DNA of 64,000 bases from Diplocarpon mali (Eukaryota > Ascomycota > Leotiomycetes > Helotiales > Drepanopezizaceae). Below, in pieces: positions 11,197-22,515 of this stretch. The stretch lies in NCBI GenBank assembly GCA_024741835.1, contig JAENRP010000125.1, forward strand, positions 53,072-117,071. The letters run 5' to 3'. The notes beneath the pieces were generated by a model, which saw nothing but the letters and a program-made list of their open reading frames with translations, searched no databases and had not been told where the DNA came from. How positions within the stretch are numbered: position 1 is the stretch's first letter; every line of letters starts with the position of its first letter. The position numbers and the translations under genes are program-made.

Positions 11197-11870
11197 TAGA
11201 CCTATTTCGATCTACTTTCTATCACTTCTATATAGGAGAAGCCGGTTATTCTAAAGAAACTTTCCCTTAGTTTTAGGCCTAATTCCAATTAGCTGCGATC
11301 CAAGGAAAGGTCTTAAGATCTAAGTGGTTCTTCTTTATATAGAATAAGATTATCCCTTAGCTTAAAGCTATATGCGCCTTAGCTAAGGCCTCTTAAGGGA
11401 AGGACTATACTATTATAATTAATTAATTGAACGCCTTTAATACTAAATGCTAAAGTAACTAACTTCTTAACCTTTTAATAAAAAGTAAGGCGACCCTAGT
11501 ATTATACTAAAAGACTTCCGATTCGCTTCTTAATAAGACCGCTCGCGGTCCAAGCACCAGAAGTACCACTTAAGTTTCTAAGTCACTAGCCTCGAAGCCG
11601 ATTACCCCTTTTTACTAAGATACGCCAGCTAAGGCTAGTTCTCTTACTTTACCCTTTAAGTAAGCTACCTGCTAGACCTATAGCAAAATAGGTTATTATA
11701 AGACCGAGTGTCCTTTTGCAAGTAAGATCAATGCCTTAAAAGATGCAAAGGAAGCTGATCCGACTCTAAACTTAACTAAGAATAGGGTTAAAATAGAAGA
11801 AGATTAGGAAAACGAAGAGGCCTAGGAAAAGACTCCTACTTAAGCTTGCAAAAGTGCAACTTATCGAAGC
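11197..11870 (+). pseudogene. Gypsy-1 gag, C-terminal part
   Basis: Truncated at the left by Copia-1a. The reading frame contains a CCHC zinc knuckle at 11670-11711: C-x-T-Y-S-K-I-G-Y-Y-K-T-E-C. The second Cys and the His are both read as Tyr, through TGT to TAT and CAT/CAC to TAT/TAC changes. A basic-acidic tail follows, with E-E-D and E-N-E-E near 11800. Gag (phase 0) and pol (phase 2) are in different frames, so the intact element would need a frameshift. Confidence 0.78.
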
Positions 11871-14800
11871 TAGATCTTAACTCTTTAATAAGAGAGAAGC
11901 AATTCCTAACCTCTTATACTATTAGTATAAATAGACTTAAAGTATTATTATTAGCTTTAATAGATACTAAAGCCCTTAATTACCTATTTTTAAATCGTTC
12001 CCTTTTTATATATCTTTTAAAAGCGATTGGCTTTAAAATTCTTCCTCTTCTAACCCTTATTCCTATCTATAGATTTTAAAATACTATTTGCGCGCAAGCT
12101 ACGCACTATATGCGCTTTTACTTAACAATTGATAAAAGGTGTATTTACAACTGCCTTTAGGTTATTCTCGACCTAGGCTAGCGCAATACTATTATTAGAG
12201 TCAAATGGATACGCCGATTCCGATTTAAACTTGATCTAAAGGAAAACCGATTTATATAGCCTTTATATTATCCTCTATCACCCTAATTCGCAAAGGAAAT
12301 TCTCATCTATCTTCCCCCTTTTAAAGGACTTCGAATCCAAGCCGATTACTAAGCTAATATTAACTATAGAGAATAGGAAATAGCTATAGATAAAGCTTAA
12401 TAGATTAATAGAAGATAGTCTTATATCAATTTGATAGTCTTAGCTAGGCGCGAGATCCCTATTACTATTACTAGGCTAGCGCCCTTGCCTATAACTAAGC
12501 CAGATCTAGGAAAACAGTCTAATATAAATCGATTATAATCTAACCCTATTCGCAAATGCCCTAAAGCTGCAATTCTTATTTGCGAAATTAGTACTAATGC
12601 CTTTTATTATAATATAAAGTATAAGGAGACTGAGTTCTTTTAAACTAGTATTTATAAAGTGGATAGGATTCTAAAGGAAAGATATAAGCCTAAGAATCCT
12701 AATATTAAAAAGCTTATTAATAATCGACTCTTAAAATAGTACCGATCTTTAAAACAAGCCTTCTTAAAAAGGGATGCAGATACCCTCCCTTCCTATCGGT
12801 ACTATAATTATAAGATATAGCTAAAAGGGCCCTTGCCTAACGCCTATTCGCCCCTTTACTATTAATCTACTAAGGAGCTTAAGGTTATAAAGGAGTACTT
12901 ACTCGAGAATTTAGATAAAGGCTTTATTAAAACAAGTACTAGCCCCTTTACTTCGCTAGTACTATTTGTAAAGAAGGCCGATAGTAGCCTCCGATTTTAT
13001 ATAAACTACCAGAAGCTAAACGTACTAACTTAAAAGGACGCTTACCTAATTCTAAGGATAGATAAGCTTTTAAGGCAAGTATCTAAAGCTAAGATTTTTA
13101 TAAAACTGGATATTTAAGCCGCTTTTAATCAAATACAAATAGACCTTAAATTAGAGGAATATACCACCTTTCGAATAAGGTACAGATCCTATAAATGCAA
13201 GGTTCTCCTATTTGGCCTCTATAATAGACCTAGTACTTATTAGTAGTATATAAATAACATTCTTTTAAATTACTTAAATGATTTTTATATAGCGTATTTA
13301 AATGATATTTTAATTTACTTTAAGAATATTAAAGAGCATTAGGGTTATATTAAAAAGGTATTAAAACGACTTTTAAAGGCTGGCCTTTAAGCAGACATTA
13401 AGAAGTGCGAGTTCTATATTACTTAAACTTAATATCTTAAATATATTCTAATAATAACTAGGATTGAATTAGACCTTAAAAAGGTCGAACTACTATGCAA
13501 TTCGAAGTACTTAAAAACTATTATTAAAGTAAAGTCTTACTTAGGATTTTGCAAGTTCTATTAATAATTCATTTGCAACTTTAGGCTAATCGCCAAACCC
13601 TTCTCTATTCTAACCTAACTAATAGTACCTTAGAATTAGACAGAAGAGTGCTGAATCGCTTTTAAAAAGCTTTGCAAGCAATTGCTTTCGATTTAGCAGA
13701 TTTACTATTTTAACCCTAACTTACTTATAAAGCTAGAAACTAATACTTCTAATAGTATTATTGCTAGAGTACTTTCTTAGTAATACTCTAATAAGTAATA
13801 GTACCTAATTAGCTTCTATTCGCATATACTCTTTAGCTATAAACCTAATTAAGAAATATATAATAAGGAACTCTTTACTATTATTAAATCCTATTATAAA
13901 TAAAGACCTAAGCTTATATCACTTAAGGAGCAAGTTAATATTTACTTAAATCACCGCTCCCTTAAGTACTTTATAACTATTAAAGTTCTAATTATAAAAT
14001 AGTACTAATAGATAAAATTTTTATCTAACTTCAATTTTCGAATTATATATACTTTTAATAAAGATAATCAGAAGGCTAATATTCTTAGCTGCTAAGAGTA
14101 GGATATACCAGTCTATAAATAAGCGAAGCTAGATAGCCGATCTTAGGTTCTAATTTCCCTTGCCTAGTTAGACCCTTGAATTAATACTAAACTAGTCGAC
14201 AAATTTCTCGCCGAATCCGCCGAGGGTACCTTTGCCTTAATATTAACCGATACTTCCAATTTAACCTTAAATCGACTTAAGGATTCCTTTGATTTAATCG
14301 AAAAGCTTTATTAAGATAATTGCAAATCCTTTTAAGAGATTTGCGCCGATCTTCTTAAGAACTACTCCTTAAAAGACAGATTGCTTTACTTTAAAGAGCG
14401 TCTTTACATATGCTATAATACTCCCTTATGCACTTATCTAATTTAAAAAGCTTATAACTAACCTTTAAGCGCGCACCCTAGTAGCTTAAAGACCTATTAG
14501 CTACTTGCTCTTAAGTACTATTAGGTCGGGATAGGTTCGGATTGCAAAAGATTTATTATAAACTATAGACCTTATCAATTCTTGTATTTAAAGACAATTA
14601 AATAATAAGGCCTTTTACAGCCTCTTCCTATTCTTAATTATCCTATATAGTACTTATATATAGATTTTAAGGATTTCCCTCTTAATAAGCATAGTTTTGA
14701 TCGAATCCTAGTTTTTATAGACCGACTTAGTAAAAGCGCTATTACAATCCCTTATTAAAAAGATATTAATACTTAAGGAACTGCCCGATTGTTTATTTAA

Positions 14801-15735
14801 TAGATGTATCGATTCGGCCATACCTTAGAGACAATTATCTTAGACTAAGGCCCTTAATTCGTCTCCTTATTTTAAAGAGAGTTCTACTATATTATTAGTA
14901 TTAAGATCAAACTCTCTATAGTATACTATAAGGAGACTAATAATCAAACGCAGATTATAAATAAGTATATTAATTTAAGGCTATAGCCTTTTATTAATTA
15001 CTATTAAAATAATTAAAGTAAACTGATTCTATTAATAGATTATATATAATCAACTCTCTCTTATACTTTAATTAGTATAACCTTATATTAGCTTAAGTAT
15101 AGAATTATACTTTAAATAAGTTAGGACTAGATCTTTTTAAAAACGTTTAGCCTATAGGAGAGATTAAACTAAGCAAAGGCTAGGTTAGTAGCAAAGAGGA
15201 TATACGCAGCTTAAGAAGTAGCAAAAGGCAATATAGAACGCACTTAAGAGAAAATGCGTAAGTTTATAAATCAATACTAAAGGGAGATTAATTAGAAACC
15301 TAAAGATATAGTCTACCTTTTGATAAAAAATCTTAAGAACTACTACTTTAGTAGGAAACTGGCCAATTAATAAGAAGGCCCTTTTAAGGTTTTTAAAAAG
15401 GTAGGCAATTTATATTAAATTAAGCTGCCTATAGGTTTTATAATATATAATATCTTTACGCTAAAGCTACTATTTAAAGATCTGCAGAACCCTTTGCTAA
15501 GTTAGGAATAACCCTGGCCTATTATAGAAAAGATAGTAAGATAGGAAGAGTATAAAGTATTTAAGATACTAAGTATATGCCTATCTTAAGGGAACTTAAA
15601 GTACTAGGTCAAATAGATTAGTTATAACCTTAATTCAAATTAGTATTGCGCTTTAAATTTTATAAAATCCTTATATAAAATTCACGACTTTTATTAGGCT
15701 AATCCTATAAAGCTAGGACTACCTTAAAACCTATA
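11840..15735 (+). pseudogene. Gypsy-1 pol: protease, RT, RNase H, integrase, chromodomain
   Basis: The protease box reads L-I-D-T-K-A at 11960-11974, with Gly of D-T-G changed to Lys. It lies within the clean stretch 11846-12079. RT follows at about 12890-13560: [12 protein letters not shown] near 12945, then the active site as Y-L-N-D at 13295-13306 (first Asp to Asn). RNase H follows, then an HHCC-type integrase zinc region at about 14430-14580 and the integrase core at about 14650-14980. The core's usual G-Q-T-E box reads N-Q-T-Q, a change RIP does not make. The chromodomain is at about 15518-15735: E-Y-K-V, N-L-K-Y-x-V-K-x-I-S-Y, then H-D-F-Y near the end. Chromodomains are known to direct integration to methylated-histone chromatin. 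Confidence 0.85.
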
Positions 15736-16810
15736 AGCTTAATTAAAGGCTTAGGAAAGTGGTATAGATGATTATAGTTACTTAGAGGATAATAGGCCAG
15801 ATGCGAAATAAGTTAGTAAATAAATTTAAAAATATAAAAAAAAAGGAAAAAAATAATAAAAATAGAAGAATAATAAAATTAGGCCTACTGCCCCCTCCCT
15901 TTACAACTCCTTAGACCCTTCCTCCTTTGCGCTTAAGGAGATAAGCTCCAACTCTATTCTAAAGCTAGAGCTCGGCTCCTGTCTATGCCCCCGCTTAAAA
16001 TAACCCTAACTTCCTTTTGCTACTACTAGCGCCGCCCTACTAGCCACCGCGCCCAATGCTACCCTTACTATTACAAGCCCCCTTCCCCTTATAAAAGACT
16101 CTACTACTATAGCAGTCCACTCTATTAATATAGTAATAGACCTTAAGAGGCCTAGTATAGTTCGGCTAGATTACTTTAACCTTATTAGCCAGGACTTAAT
16201 AAGGTCATTATGCTCTTATTAAAAAGTTAGCAATCGATTTAATACTAATTCGGGTTTAACTTATAGTAACTATCGCCTAGATCCCCTTTAGCTAGCTTAC
16301 TATAGCCTTAGCTATAAAGCAAAGCTCTATAAGGCTAGTATGCTTAAGTTAAGAGCAGCTAATCGGAGCCTTTATACTAGCTACTAGTAGGAGGTTGATA
16401 AGGATCCAGGCGCGCTAGACCGCCTCCTAATAGAGCATCTTACAGTTCCTTACTAAAACCGCCTAAGCGTTATCGTTATCGCTGCTATTATCCTCCTCTT
16501 ACTATTAAGCAGCCTCCCCTTGCTACTCCTTAAGGGCTGCAGATAGCGCTGCGAACTCCTTCTTAATATAAGAGGGAAGCTATAAATAAGTATTAGCGCA
16601 AATAGAACTCTAGAGTGGATTCGGGGTACTTATAGGGATGCACTTTGCCTTTTGCTCTTAATACTAGTAGCACTTTTTACTACATTTCGACTCAAACTCG
16701 CACTTATGCGCAATATCGCGCATAAGGCACTATACGTACTAGCAATAACAAACGCAGTAGGCTATTGCAAAGGCGCCCGACGGCAGGGGAATTGGCATTA
16801 TATATATTAG
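15736..16810 (+). pseudogene. Gypsy-1 pol C-terminal extension with two hydrophobic segments (unknown function)
   Basis: The pol frame continues past the chromodomain for about 358 codons, interrupted only by TAA/TAG, to TAG at 16808-16810. It starts with a linker ending G-I-D-D-Y-S-Y-L-E-D and then a Lys/Gln-rich stretch (15805-15880). A Ser/Pro/Leu/Ala-rich part (15884-16096) and a more complex domain (16097-16450) follow. Two hydrophobic segments are at about 16468-16530 (V-I-V-I-A-A-I-I-L-L-L-L) and 16645-16683 (L-C-L-L-L-L-I-L-V-A-L-F). Typical chromoviruses end soon after the chromodomain. A third protein (env-like or otherwise) or a host-derived piece is possible. I do not recognise a family. 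Confidence 0.55.
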
Positions 16811-17126
16811 ATGCGATTCGACCCTAGATTAGGGTAAACTTACTTATAGTAATTAATAGTAGTAGTAGTAATTGTTTCTACTACTATGCATTAGCCCTAC
16901 GCTATAGTAGTAGGAGTAGGGGACTTATGCAGTTATATATAGTTGTTATACTAAGGAAAGAAGATCCTATAAGAGGAAAAACAAATTTAAATATATAATG
17001 CAACTTATACTAAATCAAATATAGAATAGTACTATTTATATAATAATGCGCTAAGTATATTACTATATGAAAATCGTTACAACTTACTAACGCTTATAAG
17101 CAAGCGTTCTTAAAAGGGGAAGGTAG
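16811..17126 (+). other. Gypsy-1 3' untranslated region and polypurine tract
   Basis: About 316 bp without a readable frame. A short (GTA)n run lies at about 16858-16871. The purine-rich tract AAAAGGGGAAGGTAG (17112-17126) lies directly before the LTR and is the expected plus-strand primer. Confidence 0.65.
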
Positions 17127-17433
17127 TATAATAGCCGCACCCTTAATTGGCGCAATTACTTAAGAGTATGGCGTTTTAAGGTTTTGCAATCTCGATTCGA
17201 TATAAGGTTATTTCGAATCGACCCTAAAGGTGCAAAAGGATATTCTTATATAATATTATATAAATAGGCAAAGAGCCTTAAGCTGCTTATATATATAAGG
17301 AAGAAGGGCTCTCTTATAAGGAGGGCTCTTTAACTTCTTCGTTTCTTTCGTATTAAACCTATAGAATACGCCTTTTGCACTACTTCTTACTACTATACTT
17401 GATCTCGCACTTCGGTGGTTCTGTGTCGTTACA
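17127..17433 (+). repeat. 3' LTR of Gypsy-1
   Basis: Inferred 307-bp LTR. It starts TATAATAGCCGC (a RIP-altered TGTAA) right after the polypurine tract and ends GTCGTTACA at the Copia-1b junction. This gives the inverted termini TGTAA/TTACA. The 5' partner is outside the window, so the start rests on the tract and the terminal pairing only. A hairpin lies at 17192-17221, with 9-bp stem TCGATTCGA/TCGAATCGA and a 12-nt loop. Confidence 0.68.
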
Positions 17434-18476
17434 CCTTTCTACCTCCTTCTCCTTAATTAAAGGGTATGCGCAAGCGCTATACGTATAAACGCGACTCTAA
17501 TTAGGCTTTAAGCTTGCTATTATCTACTTAATAAGTAGCGGCTTATAGAATTGAAAATACTACTTAAACTAACTATAAAGAGCCTCGCTTAATAAGATCA
17601 TCTTCTTTTTAGCAAGTAAGGAGATATTATAAAGGTATATAATAGCCTCTATAATCTTTAGCCAAAGGCTTGCTAAAAGCCTAGCGTAGATCCTCATTTT
17701 AATAAAGCATTTAATCAACTCCCTTCTTACTCGCTCTGCGCCTCTATTAGGTTAATATATATAAGCAAGAGTAAGCTCTAAATCGATTCCCTCCTCTTTT
17801 ACCTATCTCTAGTACTCTATAAGAGAGTCTTCCTTTAAGGAGATTACTAAAGTATTATTATCTTGCCTAATCTTGCAAATAGAAAGCCTATATTAGCGTT
17901 TTACCTATGCTTTAAAGGCCTAAAGGACCTTTATAACTACGTTTCCGCCCTTTAACCTTAATAGGAACGTCTAGAGTATACTATTATACTTATCCTTAAT
18001 TAAAAGAACCTATAAGTAACTATTATATAAGTTATTTAAAAAGTTAAAGAGATCCTAGGAGATCCTAAAGAAGGGCTTTAAAGATTAGTTCTTAAAGGTA
18101 GCGCGAGAAATAACTTGCTTAGCAGATGCTACTATATATATAAGGCACTCTAGCCTCTATATTGCCTTGATCTTCACTCTCTTAGCGCACTTAACTAGCG
18201 CTTAAAAAGCCTTTGCGCCTAGGTAGCTAGCGCAAAGGTACTATATATACGCATTATTATCCCGCACCTTAGTAGGCGTATAGCTAGACTAGAACCTATT
18301 ATAAAGCGTTATCTTAGCTATAAGGAATGCTATTAAAGTAGAGAAGTTATATTAAAGCATATTTGAAAGATCTAAATAGTTAATAGGCTTATATTTAAAG
18401 AAAATAAGATTATAGCAACGCTTTAACTAAGCTTGCTTTACAGAATCTGCAATGCTCCTAGAGCGCAAAGTGAGGT
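17434..18476 (-). pseudogene. Copia-1b integrase-region fragment
   Basis: Co-linear, on the minus strand, with Copia-1a 1975-2573 plus 8618-9065, and so with the integrase part of pol. It begins at the Gypsy-1 insertion point and ends at the Copia-1c insertion point. The undisturbed Copia-2a target (TATAAGTTATTTAAAAAG) is readable near 18030, confirming that Copia-2a entered Copia-1a later. It carries RIP-type stops and has no coding potential. Confidence 0.82.
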
Positions 18477-18673
18477 TGTCGTGCAGAATGGGCGGAGTCT
18501 CCACTTATTCTAAAGACCCTCTATATGACTCTGCTAAGTCATAGACTCTCCCTTTTCTTTCCGAAGTCTCCTTACTATATATATATTAGATAATAATACA
18601 ATTAATCATCTTCCCCTACTTCTGCGAGCCTTTTAAGCGACTTAATAAAGGCCCTCCAGCCGACTATACTATA
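18477..18673 (+). repeat. 5' LTR of Copia-1c
   Basis: 197 bp, starting TGTCGTGCAGAATGGGCGG and ending CCGACTATACTATA (CCGACCGCACCACA before RIP, as seen at the 3' LTR). TG...CA ends and exact length agreement with 26373-26569 define it. Confidence 0.93.
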
Positions 18674-18693
18674 GTTATAAGCCTTATAAGCAC
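18674..18693 (+). other. Primer-binding site of Copia-1c
   Basis: GTTATAAGCCTTATAAGCAC abuts the LTR. The first half fits the anticodon arm of initiator tRNA-Met, allowing RIP changes. It is nearly identical to the TRIM site at 22411-22430, read on the minus strand. Confidence 0.65.
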
Positions 18694-18930
18694 TTTAATA
18701 TGCTTTCTCTTTATATATAACTGGCTAAAGGGCCCTTGAAGCTCTTAACCGACTTTTCGAGTATTTATAATAATTCAAAGGACCTTTATTTTTAATTAAT
18801 AAATCTCTATTTTCCAATCGAACCTTATTTGCAAACTCTATTTATATACCTAACCTTTTTTACTAGACTCTATTTAATATATCTAACGCTTTAAGCATCT
18901 CTAAGCCTTGCCTTAATACCTTTGCCTCTT
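18694..18930 (+). other. Copia-1c 5' leader
   Basis: AT-rich untranslated leader between primer-binding site and gag, kept in the other Copia-1 copies. It includes the block ATTTATATACCTAACC near 18838. I see no further structure. Confidence 0.5.
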
Positions 18931-21900
18931 AAGTGAAGTAGTTTAGTAAATATATATTCTTCGCTAAGCTTTATAATATTTTCATTTTTACTAATCTAAG
19001 ACTCTTATTTAAGTCAATTATAAAAACTGAGCCTTAAGCTCCCTTTATATAAGAGCTTAAGGAATTAGAAACGGCCAACCTTTATATAGTATATATAAGG
19101 TTGTATAAAGAGTATATAGCTACTTTAGCTAAATAGATTTACACTTACTTTCCCTTAAGAGATCTGTCAAAAGCTCTTTTTCTATAGGCCTCTTATAAAG
19201 ATATAAAGGACAAATATAAAATCCTAATAAAGGAGCACTTTATGCGTAAGGAGACTTAAAAGACCTAACGCAAATACTATAAGCTATTATTAGAATAGGT
19301 CTCTAAGACTATTGATAGAACGCTTTTAGCTTTTGCGATAGCTTAAGCTTAAATCCAAGCTAAGAAGCTCTTCTCCTTAATACCTAATAGAAATACTCTT
19401 ATAAGTAGAACTATTACTAACGACCTATATACTAATTTAGTAAACTAGCAACTCTTACTCTAAGGCCTAGTATCTATTTTAAAGTATGATATTACGCCTT
19501 TTGATAAGGCTATTTAGTCTTAAATAAGGCTCTAATACTATAATATACTACGCTAAGGTAAGACTAAGAGAACTAACACTTGGTAGTAGATCTAGGAGTA
19601 GTAAGAGGCGTACCGCTTAATAGAATAATATAGTTTTCTTAAGATTAAAAGGAGATTAAGAGTAATTGACTTTTTAAACTTAGTTATAGTAAAGATTAAT
19701 CTAAGTTAAGCGACTTACTTAAAGGAGGAAATAATTACTAATAAGTAGATAAGAACCTTATATAAGTATAACTTAATATAGCTAAGCCGCGCTTTAGTAG
19801 GCATTGAATCTAATAGAGCGATTGATAATAAAGGGCTAGCAGTTTTTACTACTTAAGAGTCTCTCTTAGATGCTGAAACCCCTTCGCAGGCTCTAGCGAG
19901 CAGCTCTTAAAATCGCTCTATAAGCTTTAGAAGGGAGATTAGGCCTAAGTGCCCTTATAAAGGCTTTACTAATTACTATTAGAAGCCCTAGGACTATTAG
20001 AAACTATTATATATTATAAATAGGCGCAAGGAAAATATAAAGGCTCTCCCTTTGCAAGAGGAGGTCCTACGAATATAAAAGGCATTAAACGCAGGAGATT
20101 AGTTCAAAGGTCTTTAAGTATAGCTTAAGGAGAATAATATTGCGGTAATAGCGATTGATAAATTTAAAGGAAAGGCTTTAGCTTTTAAGGAGAATAGTTT
20201 AGGTAAAAGGAAGAACTTACTAATCTTTATAGTAATAGATCCCTTTGCCTTTAATGCTTTTAAAGAATCGTTTAATATCTACTACCTCTTTAAGCTAAAA
20301 CGCTACCTGCTCTCTTTAAGTACGCTCTTTAATAATTGTATAGCTACTTATATTATTAATTTAAAGGATTTACTTATTGCAGGCACCTTTAAGCCTTCTA
20401 GCGACTTATAGTAATATATTAAAGCAGGTACCTTAAGACTCTTAATTATTAGGAGAGGTAATAGATATATAGTAGACTCTCTTCTATAGTATAACGGCTC
20501 TCTTATAGGGATAATACTGCGCAACGTTGCTATTATAAAGGAGTTTACTATTAATATTATTTTAAAGAGGCTTCTTGCGGATAAGGGTTTTTAGTACTCT
20601 AGGGTAGACCTTACTTTGCGCTCTAAGAGTATTGCAGATTCTATAAAGTAAGCTTAATTAAAGCGTTGCTACAATTTCATTTTCTTTAAATATAAGCCTA
20701 TTAACTATTTAGATCTTTTAAATATGCTTTAATATAACTTCTTTACTTTAATAGTATTCCTTATAGTTGAGACAATGCTTTATAATAGGTTCTAATCTAG
20801 CTATACGCCTATTAAGGTATAGGATAATAATGCGTATATATAGCACCTTCGCGCTGGCTACCTAGGCGCAAAGGCTCTTTAAGCGCTAGTCAAATGCGCT
20901 AAGGGAGTAAAGATCAAGGGAATATAAAGGTTAGAGTGCCTTATATATATAATAGCATCTGCTAGGCAAGTTATCTTTTGCGCTACCTTTAAGAACCGAT
21001 CTTTAAGGCCCTTCTTTAGGATCTCCTAGGATCTCTTTAACTTTTTAAATAACTTATATAATAGTTACTTATAAGTTCTTTTAATAAAGGATAAGTATAG
21101 TAGTATACTTTAGATATTCCTATTAAGATCGAAGGGTAAAGATATAATTATAAAGGTCCTTTAGGCCTTTAAAGTATAAGTAAAACGCTAATATAGGCTT
21201 TCTATTTGCAAGATTAGGCAAGATAATAATACTTTAGTAATCTCCTTAAGGGAAGACTCTTTTATAAAGTACTAAAGACAGGTAAAAGAGGAAGGAATCG
21301 ATTTAAAGCTTACTCCTACCTATATATACTAACTTAAGAGAAGCGCAAAGCGAGTAAGAAGGGAATTGATTAAACGCTCTATTAAAATAAGGATTTACGC
21401 TAGGCTTTTAATAAGCCTTTAGCTAAAGGTTATAAAGGCTGCTATATACCTTAATAATATTTTCCTATTTATTAAGAAGAAGATGATCTTATTAAGTGAG
21501 GCTCTCTATAATTAGTTTAAGCAGTATTTTCGATTTTATAAGCCGCTGCTTATTAAGTAGATAATAGTAAGCTTAAAGCCTAATTAAAGTCATATTTATA
21601 TATATAGCGCTTGCGTATACCCTTTAATTAAGGAAAGAGAGGTAAGAAGGGACCGCCGAACCTTTAAAATTAAACTATAAAGGCACTTAAGTTACTTAAT
21701 TAGATATATTACCTTTAATATTTATAGAATCTAGGTTCTTATGCTCTAGTAAGTAATAATAACTTATAATATCGAATTCGATAAGTCTCTCTTCTATAGT
21801 CCAGAAGCTAAGCGCGCAAACCTTATATCGCGCTAAGAACTTAAGACAACCCTCTAATTGATTAGAGAGGAAGAGGGAGCTTAGGATGCTAAGTTCAAAG

Positions 21901-22017
21901 GCATTTTCGAAGAATCAAAGCTTATCGCAAGGCCGAACGCAATCGCTATAGAAGAAGCTACTATATAAGAAGAGCCTGCATTATAGACCAACGCTGCTCT
22001 ATAGCCTTTAACTAATA

Positions 22018-22102
22018 TGTCATGCATAATACCGCTCGGCCAAAATGTGAATCTATACCTTAGGGCGCGTACTAGCATATTTAGCCTATTTTCTATATAA
22101 TA
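22018..22102 (-). repeat. Left (3') LTR of TRIM-1
   Basis: 85 bp, on the plus strand TGTCATGCATAATACCGC to CTATATAATA. It differs from 22431-22515 by only a few transitions. The two copies share the block CTTAGGGCGCGTACTAGC. Confidence 0.82.
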
Positions 22103-22410
22103 CACTCCCTAGGTCGTCGGAAGAACAGTTTTTCCAGCGGCCTAAGTACTAGCCTAGTCTATAGTAGTATAGATATGGCGCATAGACCGCTAAGCTAGTA
22201 GAAAATAGGTGGTCGGAAGGCTAGAATGCATTTTTCTTTAGCTATATATCAGAGGTCATTTTACTCGAATCTATCGAAACTTCTATTAATGCAGTTGAAA
22301 CCGAGTATAGTTATTGCCGAATTCTTTAAAAAGTGGTTTACTAGTAGAACTTTAAAGTAAGAAACGTTAGCTAAACCTTGCGCAAGAGGAATGCGAAAAG
22401 ATTTATCACT

Positions 22411-22430
22411 ACGCTTATAGGGCTTATAAC
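22411..22430 (-). other. Primer-binding site of TRIM-1
   Basis: The minus strand reads GTTATAAGCCCTATAAGCGT next to the right-hand (5') LTR. It matches the Copia-1 sites apart from transitions. This sets the orientation of the miniature element. Confidence 0.7.
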
Positions 22431-22515
22431 TATCGTATATAATACCGCTTGGCCAAAATGTGAATCTATACCTTAGGGCGCGTACTAGCATATTTAGCCT
22501 ATTTTCTATATAATA
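22431..22515 (-). repeat. Right (5') LTR of TRIM-1
   Basis: 85-bp partner of 22018-22102. It begins TATCGTATATAATACCGC, from TGTC. It is followed by the TAATA target duplication at 22516-22520. Confidence 0.82.

Larger units (their letters stand above)
11197..17433 (+). mobile_element. Gypsy-1 chromovirus, plus strand, 5' part outside window
   Basis: Ty3/gypsy element with a chromodomain. The window holds the C-terminal half of gag, all of pol, an unusually long pol extension and the 3' LTR. Its 5' LTR and gag N-terminus were displaced by the Copia-1a insertion and should lie beyond the far end of Copia-1a, left of the window. It is inserted in Copia-1b. The first five bases of Copia-1b after its LTR, CCTTT (17434-17438), are the expected right TSD. 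Confidence 0.87.
22018..22515 (-). mobile_element. TRIM-1: miniature LTR element, 498 bp, TSD TAATA
   Basis: Two direct repeats of 85 bp (22018-22102 and 22431-22515) bracket a 328-bp non-coding core. The flanks carry TAATA on both sides (22013-22017 and 22516-22520). Copia-1e shows the empty site near 56599. On the minus strand the right repeat is followed by a primer-binding site (22411-22430). The left repeat is preceded by the purine tract CCTAGGGAGTG, so the order is LTR-PBS-core-PPT-LTR. It carries no gag or pol. The LTR start TATTATATAGAAAATAGGC resembles the Copia-1e 3' LTR start TATTATATAGAATAGGC, and the 20-bp PBS matches Copia-1 apart from transitions. It looks like a non-autonomous derivative mobilised by Copia-1. 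It is visibly less RIP-altered than its host. Confidence 0.82.

Noticed and set aside
16097..16810. Confident call of the Gypsy-1 extension as a retroviral envelope protein
   Set aside because: Hydrophobic segments alone do not show this. I see no signal peptide, cleavage site or cysteine pattern that would support it, and the frame is continuous with pol.
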